From Capronia americana (lineage: Eukaryota > Ascomycota > Eurotiomycetes > Chaetothyriales > Herpotrichiellaceae): DNA of 64,000 nucleotides. The DNA lies in NCBI GenBank assembly GCA_016110215.1, contig JADWQD010000009.1, positions 808,093 to 872,092 on the forward strand, written 5' to 3'. How positions within the stretch are numbered: position 1 is the first letter of the stretch; every line of letters begins with the position of its first letter. The translations under genes were made by a program, and so were the position numbers. Shown here in pieces: positions 10,617 to 22,597 of this stretch. The notes beneath the pieces were generated by a model that saw only the letters and a list, made by a program, of their open reading frames with translations, was not told the origin of the DNA and did no database searches.

Positions 10617-13600
10617 TCAAGACAAGTGGAAAGCACCCTGACCCTCCCGAATTGCCACAAACAATCTTTCCTTGAGGACATGCTGCGAGGTGTAATCCGG
10701 GAGCTTGAGATAGTTGACGCACGTCATGACACTCGGCAAATAGTCGTCGGATGTATACGGAGGTTCGCTCGGTTTGCACACAACGGTGAACATGGGCGTC
10801 AGGCTCTTGAACCCTCCAATCGGAAGTTTCGGGCTGCCGGTGACAAATTGGAGGAAATCGCGGCGTTGAGAAGGACTGAGTTCCGACATTGTTTGCAGTA
10901 GATTCTTGACACTCTTGCTGTCCATATTGAAGCCGTGATCTGCTTTGACTGAGTCCATCAACGTCTCGATGCTCCAGTCCTCTTGCGTGCGGCCGAATAG
11001 CATGACAAGCTCGTCCGGCGTGAAGGCTCTCAGGGATGAGTAAGAGAAGACCTGAGAAAACCCGGTCTGGAAGGCTTCGATTTGAGGCCGAACGCCGCTG
11101 CCGAGGCTCAGGTCGAGCACGCGATCGATGTATTGCTGAACATTGTCCAAGTTGACGGTCACGTTCGACCCGTCTGGAATGAGTTCAATCTCGGGATAGC
11201 CCGGAAGAGTGAAGTCAAGTGCGAGATCCTCGACTTTGGCGCCGTGGATGTTCAGATTCTCAATCGCTTGCGCTTTCTCTTCTTCCGACAGGGACGAGTC
11301 GAGTTCGATCTTGGTCTTTGTTTTGACGATCTGCTGGAGCTGAGAGAGGGAGTTGGCAAGGTCCTGGTCAATGGTACGCAACAACCCAATTGATGGGACA
11401 GCGTTTGTAATGCCGCCTATTTTGAAAAAGGTCGGACTGAAGGTGATATCAATGATGCGGGAATCGAGCATCGAGCGGGCAACAAATTTCCCTAGGGTCT
11501 TGAACAACAATGCGAGCTTCTTGCCGGCTTCTTTGCCACTCTCTTCCGGACTCGTAGGAATTGGAAAGAGACCATTCTTCCCAAACGCGAATTGATCCTT
11601 GTCTGCAGAATCGTTTTCGCGCCACATTTTCAGTTTCTTCTTGGAGAATTCTTTGGACACGCTCGAATAGAATTCGAGCGTCGGGCCCAAACCTGTCCCA
11701 ACCTCTTCGAAGTATTCAACCTCAAGCACGCTCGGCGACGCGCCATACATGTCCATGACCTTCATGGCACTCTCCAGGATACGGTGGCGTGAAATGCGCA
11801 CTTTTTGCCGCTGGGGTCTACCCAGCATGGGTCGGTCGTCTCTCCGTCGATCACGGCGATCATCATTCTCGGTTTGGTTGTTCTGCCACCGGACCATCGA
11901 GCGTGAGTATCCGAAAGAGGTCGATTGCAAGAACAAATGCCGAGTCTCAAAGGGGAACAGGAATGGGAACGACCGCGCAAGGTCCTCGCTCCAGTCTGGC
12001 AGGCAGTTGCTAGCTACAATCAGCGGTTCCTCCAATTGACGGTTCATCTTGGCGGTTAATTTGGTGTTGATGAAAGATGCGAGAGACTCGCCATAAAGCT
12101 TCGGTCCAGACTGTCCAGTGATCTCTTGAATCTCGTCAAGATTCGCGTTCAACTCGTGCAAGATGCCGAGCAGAGTCAGAATGCGGGACGTGACAGGGTG
12201 ACCCTCGAGCGACGCTGGAAGTACATTTGCGGATCCGCGCTTCTCTGCCGCGCCAAAAGGAGGCAGGCTTGAAGGCGCAGGTGAAGGGCCCCGGACTTTT
12301 CTAAACTTGACGGTATGAACCCCTGACCAGACACTCCGCGAAGAGAGATCCTGTGGCTGATCACGGTTGTGGTGAATGGCGCGGTATATGGTCGTGTTGT
12401 TTGGGATGATCTTTCCGTCAATGCTGAACTCGATGTGCCAGTCTTGAGGCACAGCTGCGAGCGCTTGCGCATATGAAGGACGGCCCCCCGCAGTAGCCGG
12501 CGACGGTCCAGGAGACTGGCCTGAGGATGGCGGTCGAGTGCTCTGGGGGATAGGTGTTCCTGGCTGAGGAGTTGCAACTCTGGTTCCATCCTCTTTTCGC
12601 GCCGTCACCTTTCCAGTAGACCCGATCTCCATGTTCACGGCGCCGGGTTCGGGCATTTCTTCATCGGACATATCTTCCTCGAGCCCATCCACGAAAGCGT
12701 CGAGGGCTCCGTCGCCTTCAGGGTCATTACCCTCATCATCTTCAAGCACTTTCTCGTCTGCGCACTCGAGTTGGTTCTGCAATTCTTCGGAACCGGGCTC
12801 CAACGGTGGTGGTGGCGGGGGCGGTGGCTGGTCTGACGATGAAGCTTGATCGCGGCGACTCGACCGCTTCCGCTCAGTCTTTTCGGCAGCCTTCCTTTCG
12901 GCAGGCGGCTGACGGTCCTGGGAACGTTGTTTCGTTTGAGACGGAGGGCGTGACTCTGACTTACCCGGCGTAGCCGGAGATCCAAGTTCTTGGCCAAGCG
13001 GAGAGAGGAGGCCTGATTCAGCCGCACCAGACAAGTGCGCGAGGCGAGCATTGGCGATTTGTTGCAACATATCCCGACGGCGCTGCGCCGACGATGGTGG
13101 GCGCTCGGATAGGCTGATTCGAGGCCGAAGGTAGTCGTCAAGCGCTTTGAAGGTCGCGATGGCATGAATCGACACTATCATATCGCGGTAGGTCAGAGGG
13201 ATGTCACTGTCAGAGTCTGCTGTCAGCTTTAGGCGAATCTGGCGAGACAACATAGAAGTAGAGCTGCTCCGACTGCTCTCTGAAGCATTATTGTTGACGG
13301 TCAGGACCTCAAAGTGTTCTGCACGGCTGAGCAAATCCTGGAGCTTCTGGATGAGGACACTGAATGGTGTTACTGCAGACGTCGTCGATGCCGTCTTGAT
13401 ATTGTCCCTGTAGGTAGTTTCCATGAAGGCCGAGACCAGGTTCGCTCTCGCGATGCCAACGCTGGACTGGGATCCGTCAGACAAGACTTGTACCAAGACA
13501 CGGATGATGCCGGAGTCTAACAACTCTGAACTCGTTATGCTTTCCAGAGCGTCTCCATCAAAGTAGCTGGCAAGGCGTGAAAAGAGCTCATTGCCAGCCC

Positions 13601-13914
13601 CATTCGAGCTGGGTTGTCGGTAGAAGACTTCGATGTCGCCTGCAAGCTTGTGCAGGTCGGCACGAATTTTGGCCGCCTTTTCCTTCATCTCTTTACCCTT
13701 TGCTGTGTCATACTTAGTCAAGAAATTCTTCGCTCGCATGATGACCAAGTCAGAAACTCCGGCGATGGCAAGTGGCGAAGGGATATCTTCATCATCGGAA
13801 GAGTCTGAACTTTGAGAACCGTCCAAATCATCATGGTGATGTCGAGCGGCGAGGTCTTCGTCGTCATTATCCTCGTCGTCTGGATCGCCATATTCATCAT
13901 CCTCGCCATCGTCG

Positions 13915-13945
<31 letters not shown>

Positions 13946-16316
13946 GCTCGTGTTGATTGCTACTCAGCTTCGTCTGGATACCGGCACTTCCTGCGCCGGT
14001 TTTGCCATCGTCAGCATCAGTGCTTTTGGCTGGCTTTGTGTCCATTGCGAGGGGTCGGTCAGCGAGCTTCTTAATCTCGCCAATGACTCCTTCGCGATGG
14101 AACTGATACTGATAGATGTCTTCCAGTCTTTCGAAGAGCAGTTCTGAAGCCTGCAGGGCGAAAACTACAAGGCTTGGATGATCCTCCTGAGATAGGATTG
14201 ACGCGAGAAATGAGGCATATGGCACTGGTCGCAGAGCCTCCTCGACGACAGTTGTTTCCAGGTTAGACAGGATTTTGAGCTGAGCGATGAGCACCTTCTG
14301 ACGAACACTCAGGTTGACGGTGCTCGAGTAAGCATCGGTCAATGTGGGCAGGAGGATAGTCGCAAAGCGGCGAGTTTCTTGCTTGCACTCTTCCAGCGCT
14401 TCAAGTCTCTTCGCTGTCTTAGACTGCTGGTCAGAGGATGGGTCGTCTTCGTCCGACATGTAATCATCCATATCGTCGTAGACTTCGAAGCCTGACTCGC
14501 TGGAGAGCTTTGGGCGTGGTAGGAGTTCGCAAATCACATTCAAGGTCTCGTATACCTGCTCTCTCGGTCTGTGGATCAAGGCTTGCATAATGACAACACT
14601 GTCAATCTTTGAGGCAGCGTCTTCAGTCTCGCTCGGGGGAGACACGCCAGTAAGAATCTGGTACAAGGTGTCCACGACGTTCATCTTCAGGAGGTCTCCG
14701 GAAAGCCGAGGGCTTGCTCGCGCCACTATTGCGAGAACACGGAGAAATTCCGTGTGAATGTTCGCTCCGATGAGGTTGGTGGTGCCTGGCAGCAGGAGCC
14801 CCAGAATTGCCCGGAGTAATGGGGGATCAACCAATTGCTCCAGTTTGTCCGGGCTATGTTTGAAACTATCGATGACTCGGGTGACGCAGAGACAGCCTTG
14901 CTCGACGACCTTTTGATCGTGGCTCGACAGGACATTGAGCAGGATTGGCATAACGTCTCGAATAACCGGGAAGGAATCGTGGGGAATGTTACGACAGCAG
15001 TTTGCCGCGGTAGTGACGGCGGTTCGCTGTGTGCCGGTAGCAAAGAAGTCAAGGAATTGAAGACATGCAGTCAAGCCTCCCTCGCGGACGATTGATGCCG
15101 GGAAGTCGATCGAGACTTTAGACAACGTGCTCAAGGCCTGCTCGGCGACGTCGATGTACTGAATATCAAGCAGCTTTTGACAAAGTACCGGTACAGCCCC
15201 TCCGTAGACCACATTGGCCACGGAGCCCCGTAAAGCCTCCATCAGATTGGCAATACAACGGCAAGCCAGAAGCATCATCTCGGGATTCTCCTCGCCGGTG
15301 ATGGGATTCGGCTGCATCAAAGCCACGAGTTCTTTGACATAAGGATCTGGTGAAAACTGACCCGAGAGATTATCTTCATTCGAGACCAGCAGGAGGTTTG
15401 AGAGCTCTTCGAGAGCCACCATCTGCATGGTTGGATTGTCCGTTTGCCGGAGATTGTTCAGGATATCTCTGAGTCTCGAAGACATGCCGCTCATCATTCC
15501 ACTCAAGGCTCTTAGGGTATTTGATAGCCCTGACGGAGGGCCACGGCCAGAGCCGAAAAGAGCTGCGGAGAAAGGATCTGGACCATCATCGTCATCCATA
15601 CCGCTGTGATCGTCTCCGTCGTTACTGTCACTGTTCGAACGATCGGGGGGAGGAGTGTCTTTCTCTTGTTTTGCAGGCTTTTCGTTCTCGTCTTCTTCGT
15701 CCTTCATCTGCACATCCTGGTCTTTCTTGCTTAGACGTTTCCTCTGTCGACGCGGTTGAGGGGCCTGCGCTGGCGGTGAAACTTCTGTTGGGGCAATCAG
15801 CGGAATCGAAACCTCATTTTGGGCCTGTAAAGTACCTTGTGTCTTGTTATTTCTGCTAGAGTGGCGACGGGAGCCTGATTTCGATGGCAGTGGCTTCTCA
15901 GATTCTTCGGTGTACTTAGACGATGAACTGATACAGTTAGTTGATATGGTTCGCATCTTGCCCTCATTTAGGACATACGCATTGTTAGACATCGCCGGTT
16001 CGTTCTGGCCACTTCGTCTTCGAGTCGATCGAGCCGTAGGTGGCGCAGCTGGTGGCTCAATCTGCAGCGGCTGGGGCGGCTCAGCTAATTTCTGTCTCTT
16101 TCCGCCGCGGGTCGAAGGAGGGCTCTTCTCGTCTGGGTCGTCGGTAGGGTTAGAGGCTCGACGGGCAGGGGCTTTTCGCTTCCTCGAGGTTGTGGCAGGA
16201 GGGTTGGGTGTAGGAACCGATGTCGTCGGCTGCGAGGAAGCGAGAGGAGTTGAAGTGGCGGAGACGCCAGACTCTGCAGCGAGCCTCGCAGAGGAACGAG
16301 TGACTCTGCGGGACAT
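10617..16316 (-). CDS. UFD4: HECT-type E3 ubiquitin ligase of the UFD4/TRIP12 family
   Basis: Ubiquitin-fusion-degradation ligase that builds chains on substrates for the proteasome. The frame is 1899 codons, but 15978-15928 looks like a 51-nt stop-free intron (GTATGT donor, ACTAAC branch point, CAG end). Removing it gives 1882 residues and joins NNA to SSSK. The N-terminus is basic and disordered. Armadillo-like repeats follow (about 250-480, NPTMQMVALEELSNLL). A long Asp run (about 778) is encoded by GAT/GAC repeats, and then come acidic linkers. The C-terminal HECT domain covers about the last 380 residues; the catalytic Cys is in LPSVMTCVNYLKLPDYTS, 34 residues from the end, and the protein closes in GQGAFHLS. 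Domain order and size fit UFD4/TRIP12. The start is the first ATG, MSRRVTRSSARLAAES. Confidence 0.95.
13909..13946. repeat. (GAT/GAC)n codon repeat inside UFD4
   Basis: Plus strand reads TCGTCGTCATCG repeats; on the coding strand it encodes an uninterrupted aspartate run. It is likely length-variable between strains. Confidence 0.85.
15928..15978 (-). other. Stop-free 51-nt intron in UFD4
   Basis: On the coding strand it begins GTATGTCCTAAATG, has TCAACTAACTG about 10 nt from the end, and ends TATCAG. Its length is a multiple of three with no in-frame stop, so the open frame passes straight through. Splice signals are as good as those of the genes with obligate introns here. Confidence 0.8.
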
Positions 16317-18325
16317 GAGCGATGGTTCTCATCAGGAAGTTCGGACGGTGCGATGATATCAAAGGTAGAAAACGAGGGGAAGGTGGATGGAGTTGCGGCT
16401 CTAAAGTATGTGCGGTTCAACCTGAAGTCTCCTTCAGGTGGTGTTTGGACGAAAGGCGACAAGGAAGGCGGAGAAAAGACTTTGAGCCAAGCCAAGGCAG
16501 AAGTGAAGTGCAGGCAATGAAGTTGAAGAGAATGAAAAGGCAGTAGTACCTGGATCTCCGCGAAGAGGGTGAATCATGCGGTTGCAAGGAAGTCGCGGTG
16601 TTGGTTGCAGAGGCCGGTCGGTGACCAGAGGCAAGAGTTGCAGCACGTTCGTCGATGAGATTTAAACGTGAATTGCGTGCAGGTTGCGGATGTGCCATGT
16701 TAACCCGCCATCTGCAGCGGGGAATGTCTAGAAGTGATCAGATCGGAAATGAATGTACAGATACCAGATGAGTGAAATCAGATATATCGGTCTTGTCATG
16801 GTAGTAACAGAAGGATGAGTTTGGGAAGCCATCCATCGGACGAATGCTTGACGACGTCGAACCCGCAGCCGTTGGCCCAAGAGTGGAACGCCATGCCCAC
16901 CTAGGTAAGGGGATTTCGGGTCTCCCTACGTATTTAAGGCACCGAAATCCCCCTCCTCAGACGTGAACAGTCGCCCCCAGTGGCTGGAGGCTCACCAACT
17001 GGCCTTGATTCGGTGTCGCCTGCTTAACACTGCTGGTGCAGTCTCTTAAAATTTGGACGACATCTTCCCTGCCCATCATTCTGTGCCAAAAACCTGTTCT
17101 GATGCTTCTCCGCAGAATAGATTCTAGCCAGCATCTGTACGAGGTAGCTGTGATGTGTTTGCTTTACAACAGGGACACACCGTAACGTATATCAAGAAAC
17201 GTACAAGTCTATGAACCTCGCTCGGAAAGCATGTATTCTGGCACTCGCCGATAACTTACCACGTGAAGAAGGGAGCAATAGAACTCGACGAGGCATGCAT
17301 ATGCATGCAGCAACTCGACAACATGCGAACAGATGTTGGCGCATGATAGTGTGTAAGCTGCAGCAACGAGCCTTGTCTTCCGAGACATGACTGCTTGCTG
17401 TGCAGCGCAAGATCAGTAGTAATTCATGTGAGAATGCAACGGAAGGTGTCACAAATGGCCTTGGTCCCTTGTGTTGTCATAGTTGAAGGCCGATGGGGGA
17501 GTTGCAGGGCGGCGACGATTTTTGTGTCTTCCTTCATTGACCGATAAGCAAAGAGGTGGATGTCTCCCTCTTTCGTTCTGGCAGTAGAAACTGCCGTCTG
17601 AAGATTCAGGCGAGCCGATCATCCCTACGCCATGCCTGAATCTTAAAGCCGTGACAGCTGCCAGTACACACTTCCCATCCAATTCTAATCGCGCCATCTC
17701 CTAGTGTCACGGCCTCGTCTCGATCTTCCTGTTTTTCTTCTTCCCCCACTCGACAAATCCAGCCGTTGCCTTTTTCGATTGGCTGCGAAGCGGAGTCCCC
17801 GTCTATACAGAATTACTCACCCTCTCCGGCTCTTTTCAGGTCCAGACGACTGCGGCTGTCCGGCTGTCGCTTCTCGGAGATCGAGCGTGACTTGCCAGTT
17901 CTCCAACCCGCCGCGAAAGCCTCCTTAGCCCGGGCGCGCCTCGTGCCGGCTTTTTCTCCTCCACTCCGCACAGCTGAACGGAAATACCTGCTTCTCCCCC
18001 CCCGTACTCTCTCAGCGTGGGCGATGAAGCCCTGATGCTGGATCGTTCCTACAATTTCCTCCCTTCGTCCACCCCCGTCAGATCCAGTGTCGTGCACAGG
18101 ACTTTCGCAATCAGAACCAGTCCTCGACTCCGGCAAGGCGCCATTGCCCCGCCCTACGGCTCCTCCACTCCGACTCATAATACTCTTCGCTCTGACAAAT
18201 CATCGTTATCCTCGGCCATCCTTCTGCCTGCCTCTCACTCCTCTCGAGCCGTGAAGAAGGTCGACTGCACCTTGACACAGACCAGATCGACTGTTCTCCA
18301 AGCAATCACCGGTGACGGCGACAAG
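16317..18325. promoter_or_regulatory. Divergent intergenic region between UFD4 and NMN adenylyltransferase genes
   Basis: Two kilobases shared by two divergent genes. No gene is supported. The 82-codon minus frame at 17449-17697 has an ATG but no recognisable features. The frame of the plus-strand gene is open back to an ATG at 18035, discussed under that gene. Pyrimidine-rich tracts occur before both starts. Confidence 0.45.
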
Positions 18326-19205
18326 ATGGACGAATATCACTTTCCAGAGTCTCGCCTCAAGAAGAAGATGGACGACCCAGAGAAGACGCCTCTTTTGCTG
18401 ATAGCTTGCGGCTCTTTCTCCCCCATAACCTTCCTACATCTGCGCATGTTCGTCATGGCCGCAGACTACGCCAAACACAATACCGACTATGAGATGGTGG
18501 GCGGCTACCTGTCGCCGGTGTCGGATGCCTACAAAAAACAAGGATTGGCTCCAGCAGAACACAGGTATGCTACTAGGCCTCCACGGCAGGATACTATGCT
18601 AACGCAACTGCTGCAGAGTCGCAATGTGTCAGTTGGCAATTGATAAAGCCTCCAACTGGCTAATGGTGGATTCCTGGGAAGCAGAGAAGAAGGACTACAC
18701 AGCCACTGCCAAGGTGCTGGACCATTTCGACCATGAGATTAATGTTGTCCGCAAGGGCATCGACTGTGGCAACGGCACTCGCAAGCAGGTCAAGATTTCA
18801 CTTCTTGCTGGAGCAGACTTGATCCAAACCATGTCGACACCCGGAGTCTGGAGCGAGAAAGATCTGGACCACATCCTAGGAAGATACGGCACCTTTATCA
18901 TCGAGCGATCGGGTACCGATATCGACGAAGCCCTGGCAAGCCTCCAGAACTATCGTGAGAATATCCACGTGATCCAGCAACTTATCCAGAATGACGTCAG
19001 CAGCACGAAGATAAGGCTGTTCTTACGACGAGGCATGAGCGTGCAGTACCTGATCCCGGCCCCTGTTGTAGAGTACATCGAGCAGAATCACCTGTATAGA
19101 GACGACGCCCGTTCTGCCAGCAGCGCCTCCATCCACCCACCAGAAAGCGACAATGCCAAGGACAAGGGCAAGGACAAGGAAGCGTCGTCGGCAGAGCCGT
19201 CGTGA
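18326..19205 (+). CDS. NMA1: Nicotinamide/nicotinate-mononucleotide adenylyltransferase, 275 aa
   Basis: Joins ATP and NMN (or NaMN) to make NAD or its deamido form, the last shared step of NAD synthesis. Exons are 18326-18564 and 18617-19205; the 52-nt intron has a GTATGC donor, GCTAAC branch point and CAG end, and splicing restores AEHR-VAMCQLAIDKASNWL. The nucleotidyltransferase motif is LIACGSFSPITFLHLRMF near residues 26-43. The C-terminal signature is SSTKIRLFLRRGMSVQYLIP. The tail is Lys/Asp/Ser-rich and variable. Size and motifs match yeast Nma1/Nma2. The start was chosen because MDEYHFPESRLKKKM directly precedes the conserved core and resembles family N-termini, but the frame stays open through another 97 codons to an ATG at 18035. 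Confidence 0.93.
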
Positions 19206-20446
19206 TCCGGGCCCCAGCCTAATCTAACATTGTGTCTGGCACTCATTTGACCCTGGCCTGCTTCCGGACGCCAAATGGTGTTTTCTCTCGATGAACAGCG
19301 ACTTTCCACCGGTGCCCGCCCTGGATGCACCCGGCATTTGACAGGGATCGAGTCAAGCACCCTGCAGAAACGCAATCGATACCTTCAGAGTCGAGTGTGG
19401 GAGTCTACTTTGTGTCATCGAAGCAGGGGTACTAGCTCCGTCAGTAGCCCTATGCACGTTCACATGTTATCCAGCGTGGGAGTTGCTAGCGATGTTACGA
19501 AATGAGACGTGTATATTCAAGAGGTGAAAGGTGGGCGCTGCTGTTTCAGAGAGTGCCGGTGGTGAAATGCGAGCGGGACAGTAAGCTCGCAGAGGATATT
19601 GTGCTTATAGAGAAATAGCACAGGCTATGAAGTCGCTATCGAAGCATCCCTCTTCCAGTGGTGAGGAGAGCTTCATGTCAACATGGGACTGTATAGAGCC
19701 CCAGAACAGCAGACGGCGTCTAGATTCAAGTATAGACACTCCAGCGACATGACTGCCTTGTGATCTCCTGACTCATCCCTACTATTGTGCTCTGCTCTGT
19801 TCACATTGTTGCGATCCAAGCCTGTGAATACCAAACGTACAGTGACGTACCAGATGTATTCTATATTCTGGTCATGCGGTGACGCGACCATGCTGTGCAT
19901 AATCGGCCAACCCGCGGGCTACTCCAAGCAATCAGAAGGGAGTACTGTATCAGGACCGTCCCGCCCTCAGGTTTGGCTCGATGGCACTTCTCCCGGGGTT
20001 CCGTGTACCTATGGTCGATGGCTCTAGCTTCGGTGTTGCACCGGAACTTGCACCTACCCCATGCTCATGTGCACTGGAGCTGCACGGAGGGCCTCGGAAC
20101 AGCGGATTCAGGTACAGACATGGGATACAAAACAGACTAGAACGTCGTCGACATGAGGCGAAGAATGTACAATCAAGGTCCTAAAGTAATAGCCGCCACT
20201 GTTTCTTTTTTCCACACGCCCACCGGCACCCGTCTGACCGCCCACGCGACTTTGAGACTGAGACTGTGGTGCGCGACAGTCATCGTCGACGCAGTCTTTC
20301 ACACCTCTCCGCGCTTGTGTCTCTGTCCACACCCACCTCTACTCGCATACCCGGCTCCTACTTGCAACAGATACACAGTAGGTACGTGACGACTCCTCCA
20401 CAACCACGGGGCCTTCGGTTTACCTCCCCTCTTCCACTGTACGTCC
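19206..20446. other. Convergent intergenic region
   Basis: Spacer between the 3' ends of the NMN adenylyltransferase gene and the myristoylated-protein gene. Only short, mutually overlapping frames occur. I see nothing else specific. Confidence 0.5.
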
Positions 20447-21397
20447 CTAATTCCAACTCGCCCCGGCGGCCAAGCCGCTGTCCGAGCCCACCCTACCCGC
20501 ATCCTGGTTCCCGCCCACACCGGGCCGATCTCGCGCCCAGTCATTCAGCTCATCCCTATCCCTCCCCGTATACTTCATCACATCCTCGTCGCTTGGACCG
20601 GAGCCTCGCTTCGCCGTCTGGTAAGACGCGTATTTCTGCCCGAGCCAGGATTTCTTGTGTTCGGAGTCCTGGGGATCGTTGATGTCCGGGTTCGGGGTGT
20701 AGAAGTCTTGGTCGTCATTGTGGGCATTTGAATCCGAACGGTCGCGATCGCCTCTCCGGTCTTGGTCGCGGTCGCCGGCTGCCTGGCGGGCGCGGTGGTC
20801 CTGGTTCACGGGGTTGGCCGGGTCGTTTGCCGAGGCGAATTCGTCTTTGGCGTGGTTGGATGTCGGATCGTTCGGGTCCGGGTTGTCGTGGATGTATAGA
20901 TACGCTTGACGCTGCGGATCGGAGTTGGGGTGGGGGTTGTTGCTGTTGTTGTTGTCCCAATCGCCCCCGTCGAGGGTTTGATACGGCTTCAATGTCGTGT
21001 CAGGATAGCCTTGCCCGGCGGTTGAGCCAGCTCGGCCGTTCTCATGGGGATACCTTCCTGAGGAACCGGCGTTGAAGTCCGGTCGATCTGGCGCCATCCC
21101 ATCGGTCTGATACTGTTGCTGTTGCTGTTGCTGCTGCTGTTGTTGTTGCTCGTATTCGTAGCCGCCTTGCTGTTCGGCCGAAAAGTCACGGCTCTCCTCT
21201 CTGACTGGAGCTGGCGTTTCGTGTGGTGCATATTCCGTCAAGCGCCGCTGGTGGCCGTCTTGCTCGTAATCGACATCTGAAAAATTGGTTCTCACCTTTC
21301 GCATCGGTTGAACCGCTGATGAGGTCGTGGTTGTGACCGTTTGGCTGTTGACATTGGGGACGTCGTCCCCTTTGAGACTTGAAGCGCCACAGCCCAT
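20447..21397 (-). CDS. N-myristoylated fungal protein of unknown function, 316 aa
   Basis: Single-exon frame starting MGCGASSLKGDD. Gly2 with Ser6 is a classic N-myristoylation signal, and Cys3 next to it suggests palmitoylation, so plasma-membrane or vacuolar-membrane attachment is likely. The rest is hydrophilic and disordered. A segment with VRTNFSDVDYEQDG and RRLTEYAPHETPAP looks conserved; a polyglutamine run follows, then Asn/Asp/Pro-rich linkers. A second conserved-looking block at the C-terminus reads KKSWLGQKYASYQTAKRG and DEDVMKYTGRDRDELNDWA. I recall similar MGCG proteins across moulds but no assigned function. There are no membrane spans. The start is unambiguous because of the lipidation motif. 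Confidence 0.85.
   Translation of the reverse strand: MGCGASSLKGDDVPNVNSQTVTTTTSSAVQPMRKVRTNFSDVDYEQDGHQRRLTEYAPHETPAPVREESRDFSAEQQGGYEYEQQQQQQQQQQQQYQTDGMAPDRPDFNAGSSGRYPHENGRAGSTAGQGYPDTTLKPYQTLDGGDWDNNNSNNPHPNSDPQRQAYLYIHDNPDPNDPTSNHAKDEFASANDPANPVNQDHRARQAAGDRDQDRRGDRDRSDSNAHNDDQDFYTPNPDINDPQDSEHKKSWLGQKYASYQTAKRGSGPSDEDVMKYTGRDRDELNDWARDRPGVGGNQDAGRVGSDSGLAAGASWN
21113..21150. repeat. CAG/CAA glutamine repeat within the MGCG protein gene
   Basis: Plus strand reads CTGTTG/CTG units, giving a run of glutamines in the minus-strand protein. A likely length-polymorphic coding microsatellite. Confidence 0.85.
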
Positions 21398-22597
21398 TGT
21401 TGGCTGTTGATGCTTTACGGCAAGGGCGGATATTATCGAGTGTCTGCTGGTTCGACTGACGACGTAGTTACAAGTTGCGCAATACGATGAAAAGTAGGTG
21501 ACTGTTATGTGAGGAGGTGGTTTCCCTGGTACGGCAAAGTTCGATCCGTGAGTTCTGAAGCTTTCCGTGTGTTGATGTCGTGGTCAATTTAGAGACAATG
21601 CGCAGACTACGAATCGAGAGTTTCGTTCGCGAGATAATGAGAGCGACGACGATGCGGCGCAATTTGCCCTAGAGGAAGCCCTGCCAGGCGGGACAGAAGC
21701 AAGTAGCGAAGCAAGGTCCAAGAATAGGTCAGAGGTGAGAGTCTCACGTCAATCCGCCGAAGCGCATAGCCTCACCCGATCAGCGGGCTTTGGGGGCAGA
21801 CGGCGGGTGGGCGGGCACAACGTGACCGCTGACGTCTGGCGCCATTGAACGCAGGGAAGCTTGTGAGATTCTGGAGATGGAGCTGTGGGGTTATAGTTAC
21901 ATCTCGTTTTAGCCGAGCGAGCTCGTGTTGGTCTGCGAGGCGAACAAGCATTTGGGGTATGGTCTTGGGAGGTGCTAACAACCAGGTTTCCGTTGAATGA
22001 GGTACGATGGTGGCTGTCCCTGCTGGATAGACATGATTTGAGTTGGGAAAGAGTTTTGAATGGTATAATTAATACATATGGCAGTCTCCTCGTGCCTCTA
22101 TATATATCTATGGCAACTTGGTGAAGAGACAATCGCCCGAAGGAGACTAAGTGGCGAAAATGGAAGGATCTCCTCCCGCCCATGATCCAATCCTCCTTTG
22201 GTTCATGTTGTTGGTACAGACTGTTGCCTGAATCGCAGCTTGCGGTTGAAGGCGTTGGTATTGGTATTGAGTTGAGGACTTGTGCTTTCCCTTGCGGGCG
22301 CTCGAACCCCGCCGGTGCTGAACAACAATGAGCTGTGACGGACACGACATGAAGCATACGCAACAGCGATCGCAAGTCGACAAGTCGATGAGAATGAAGC
22401 GAGCGCACTACGGTAGGCTCGATTGCTGTGGCAGCGCCGACGGCTCGGAAATTCCCGCGCGCCGGTGAGCCCACAGGGTTCGACACTGCCGAGTTGCGAG
22501 TTGAGGTCGAGAACGGTACACTTCTCTTAGTACCCTTTGCCGCCTGCATGGTGTGGTCAATCGTCTCGGCGAGCGAGACATCATGCCTTTCGCCAGA
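21398..22597. promoter_or_regulatory. Promoter of the MGCG gene and 3' flank of COQ5
   Basis: Both flanking genes are on minus, so this holds the COQ5 3' end and the MGCG promoter (a TGACGTGA element lies near 21745-21752 on minus). A TATA-like ATATATATAG sits near 22100 on minus. Downstream of it are a short ATG frame at 22034 (MSIQQGQPPSYLIQRKPGC) and, in another frame, a 60-codon stretch beginning MLVRLADQHELARLKRDV. I could not join these into a sound gene. A 266-codon minus frame (21749-22549) overlaps them. Confidence 0.4.

Noticed and set aside
13812..14147. Hydrophobic frame rich in Val and Ile, like a membrane protein
   Set aside because: It is the antisense reading of the UFD4 GAT/GAC repeat, which gives ATC/GTC codons.
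17449..17697. 82-codon minus-strand frame with ATG
   Set aside because: No family features, no plausible splice partner, random-looking composition.
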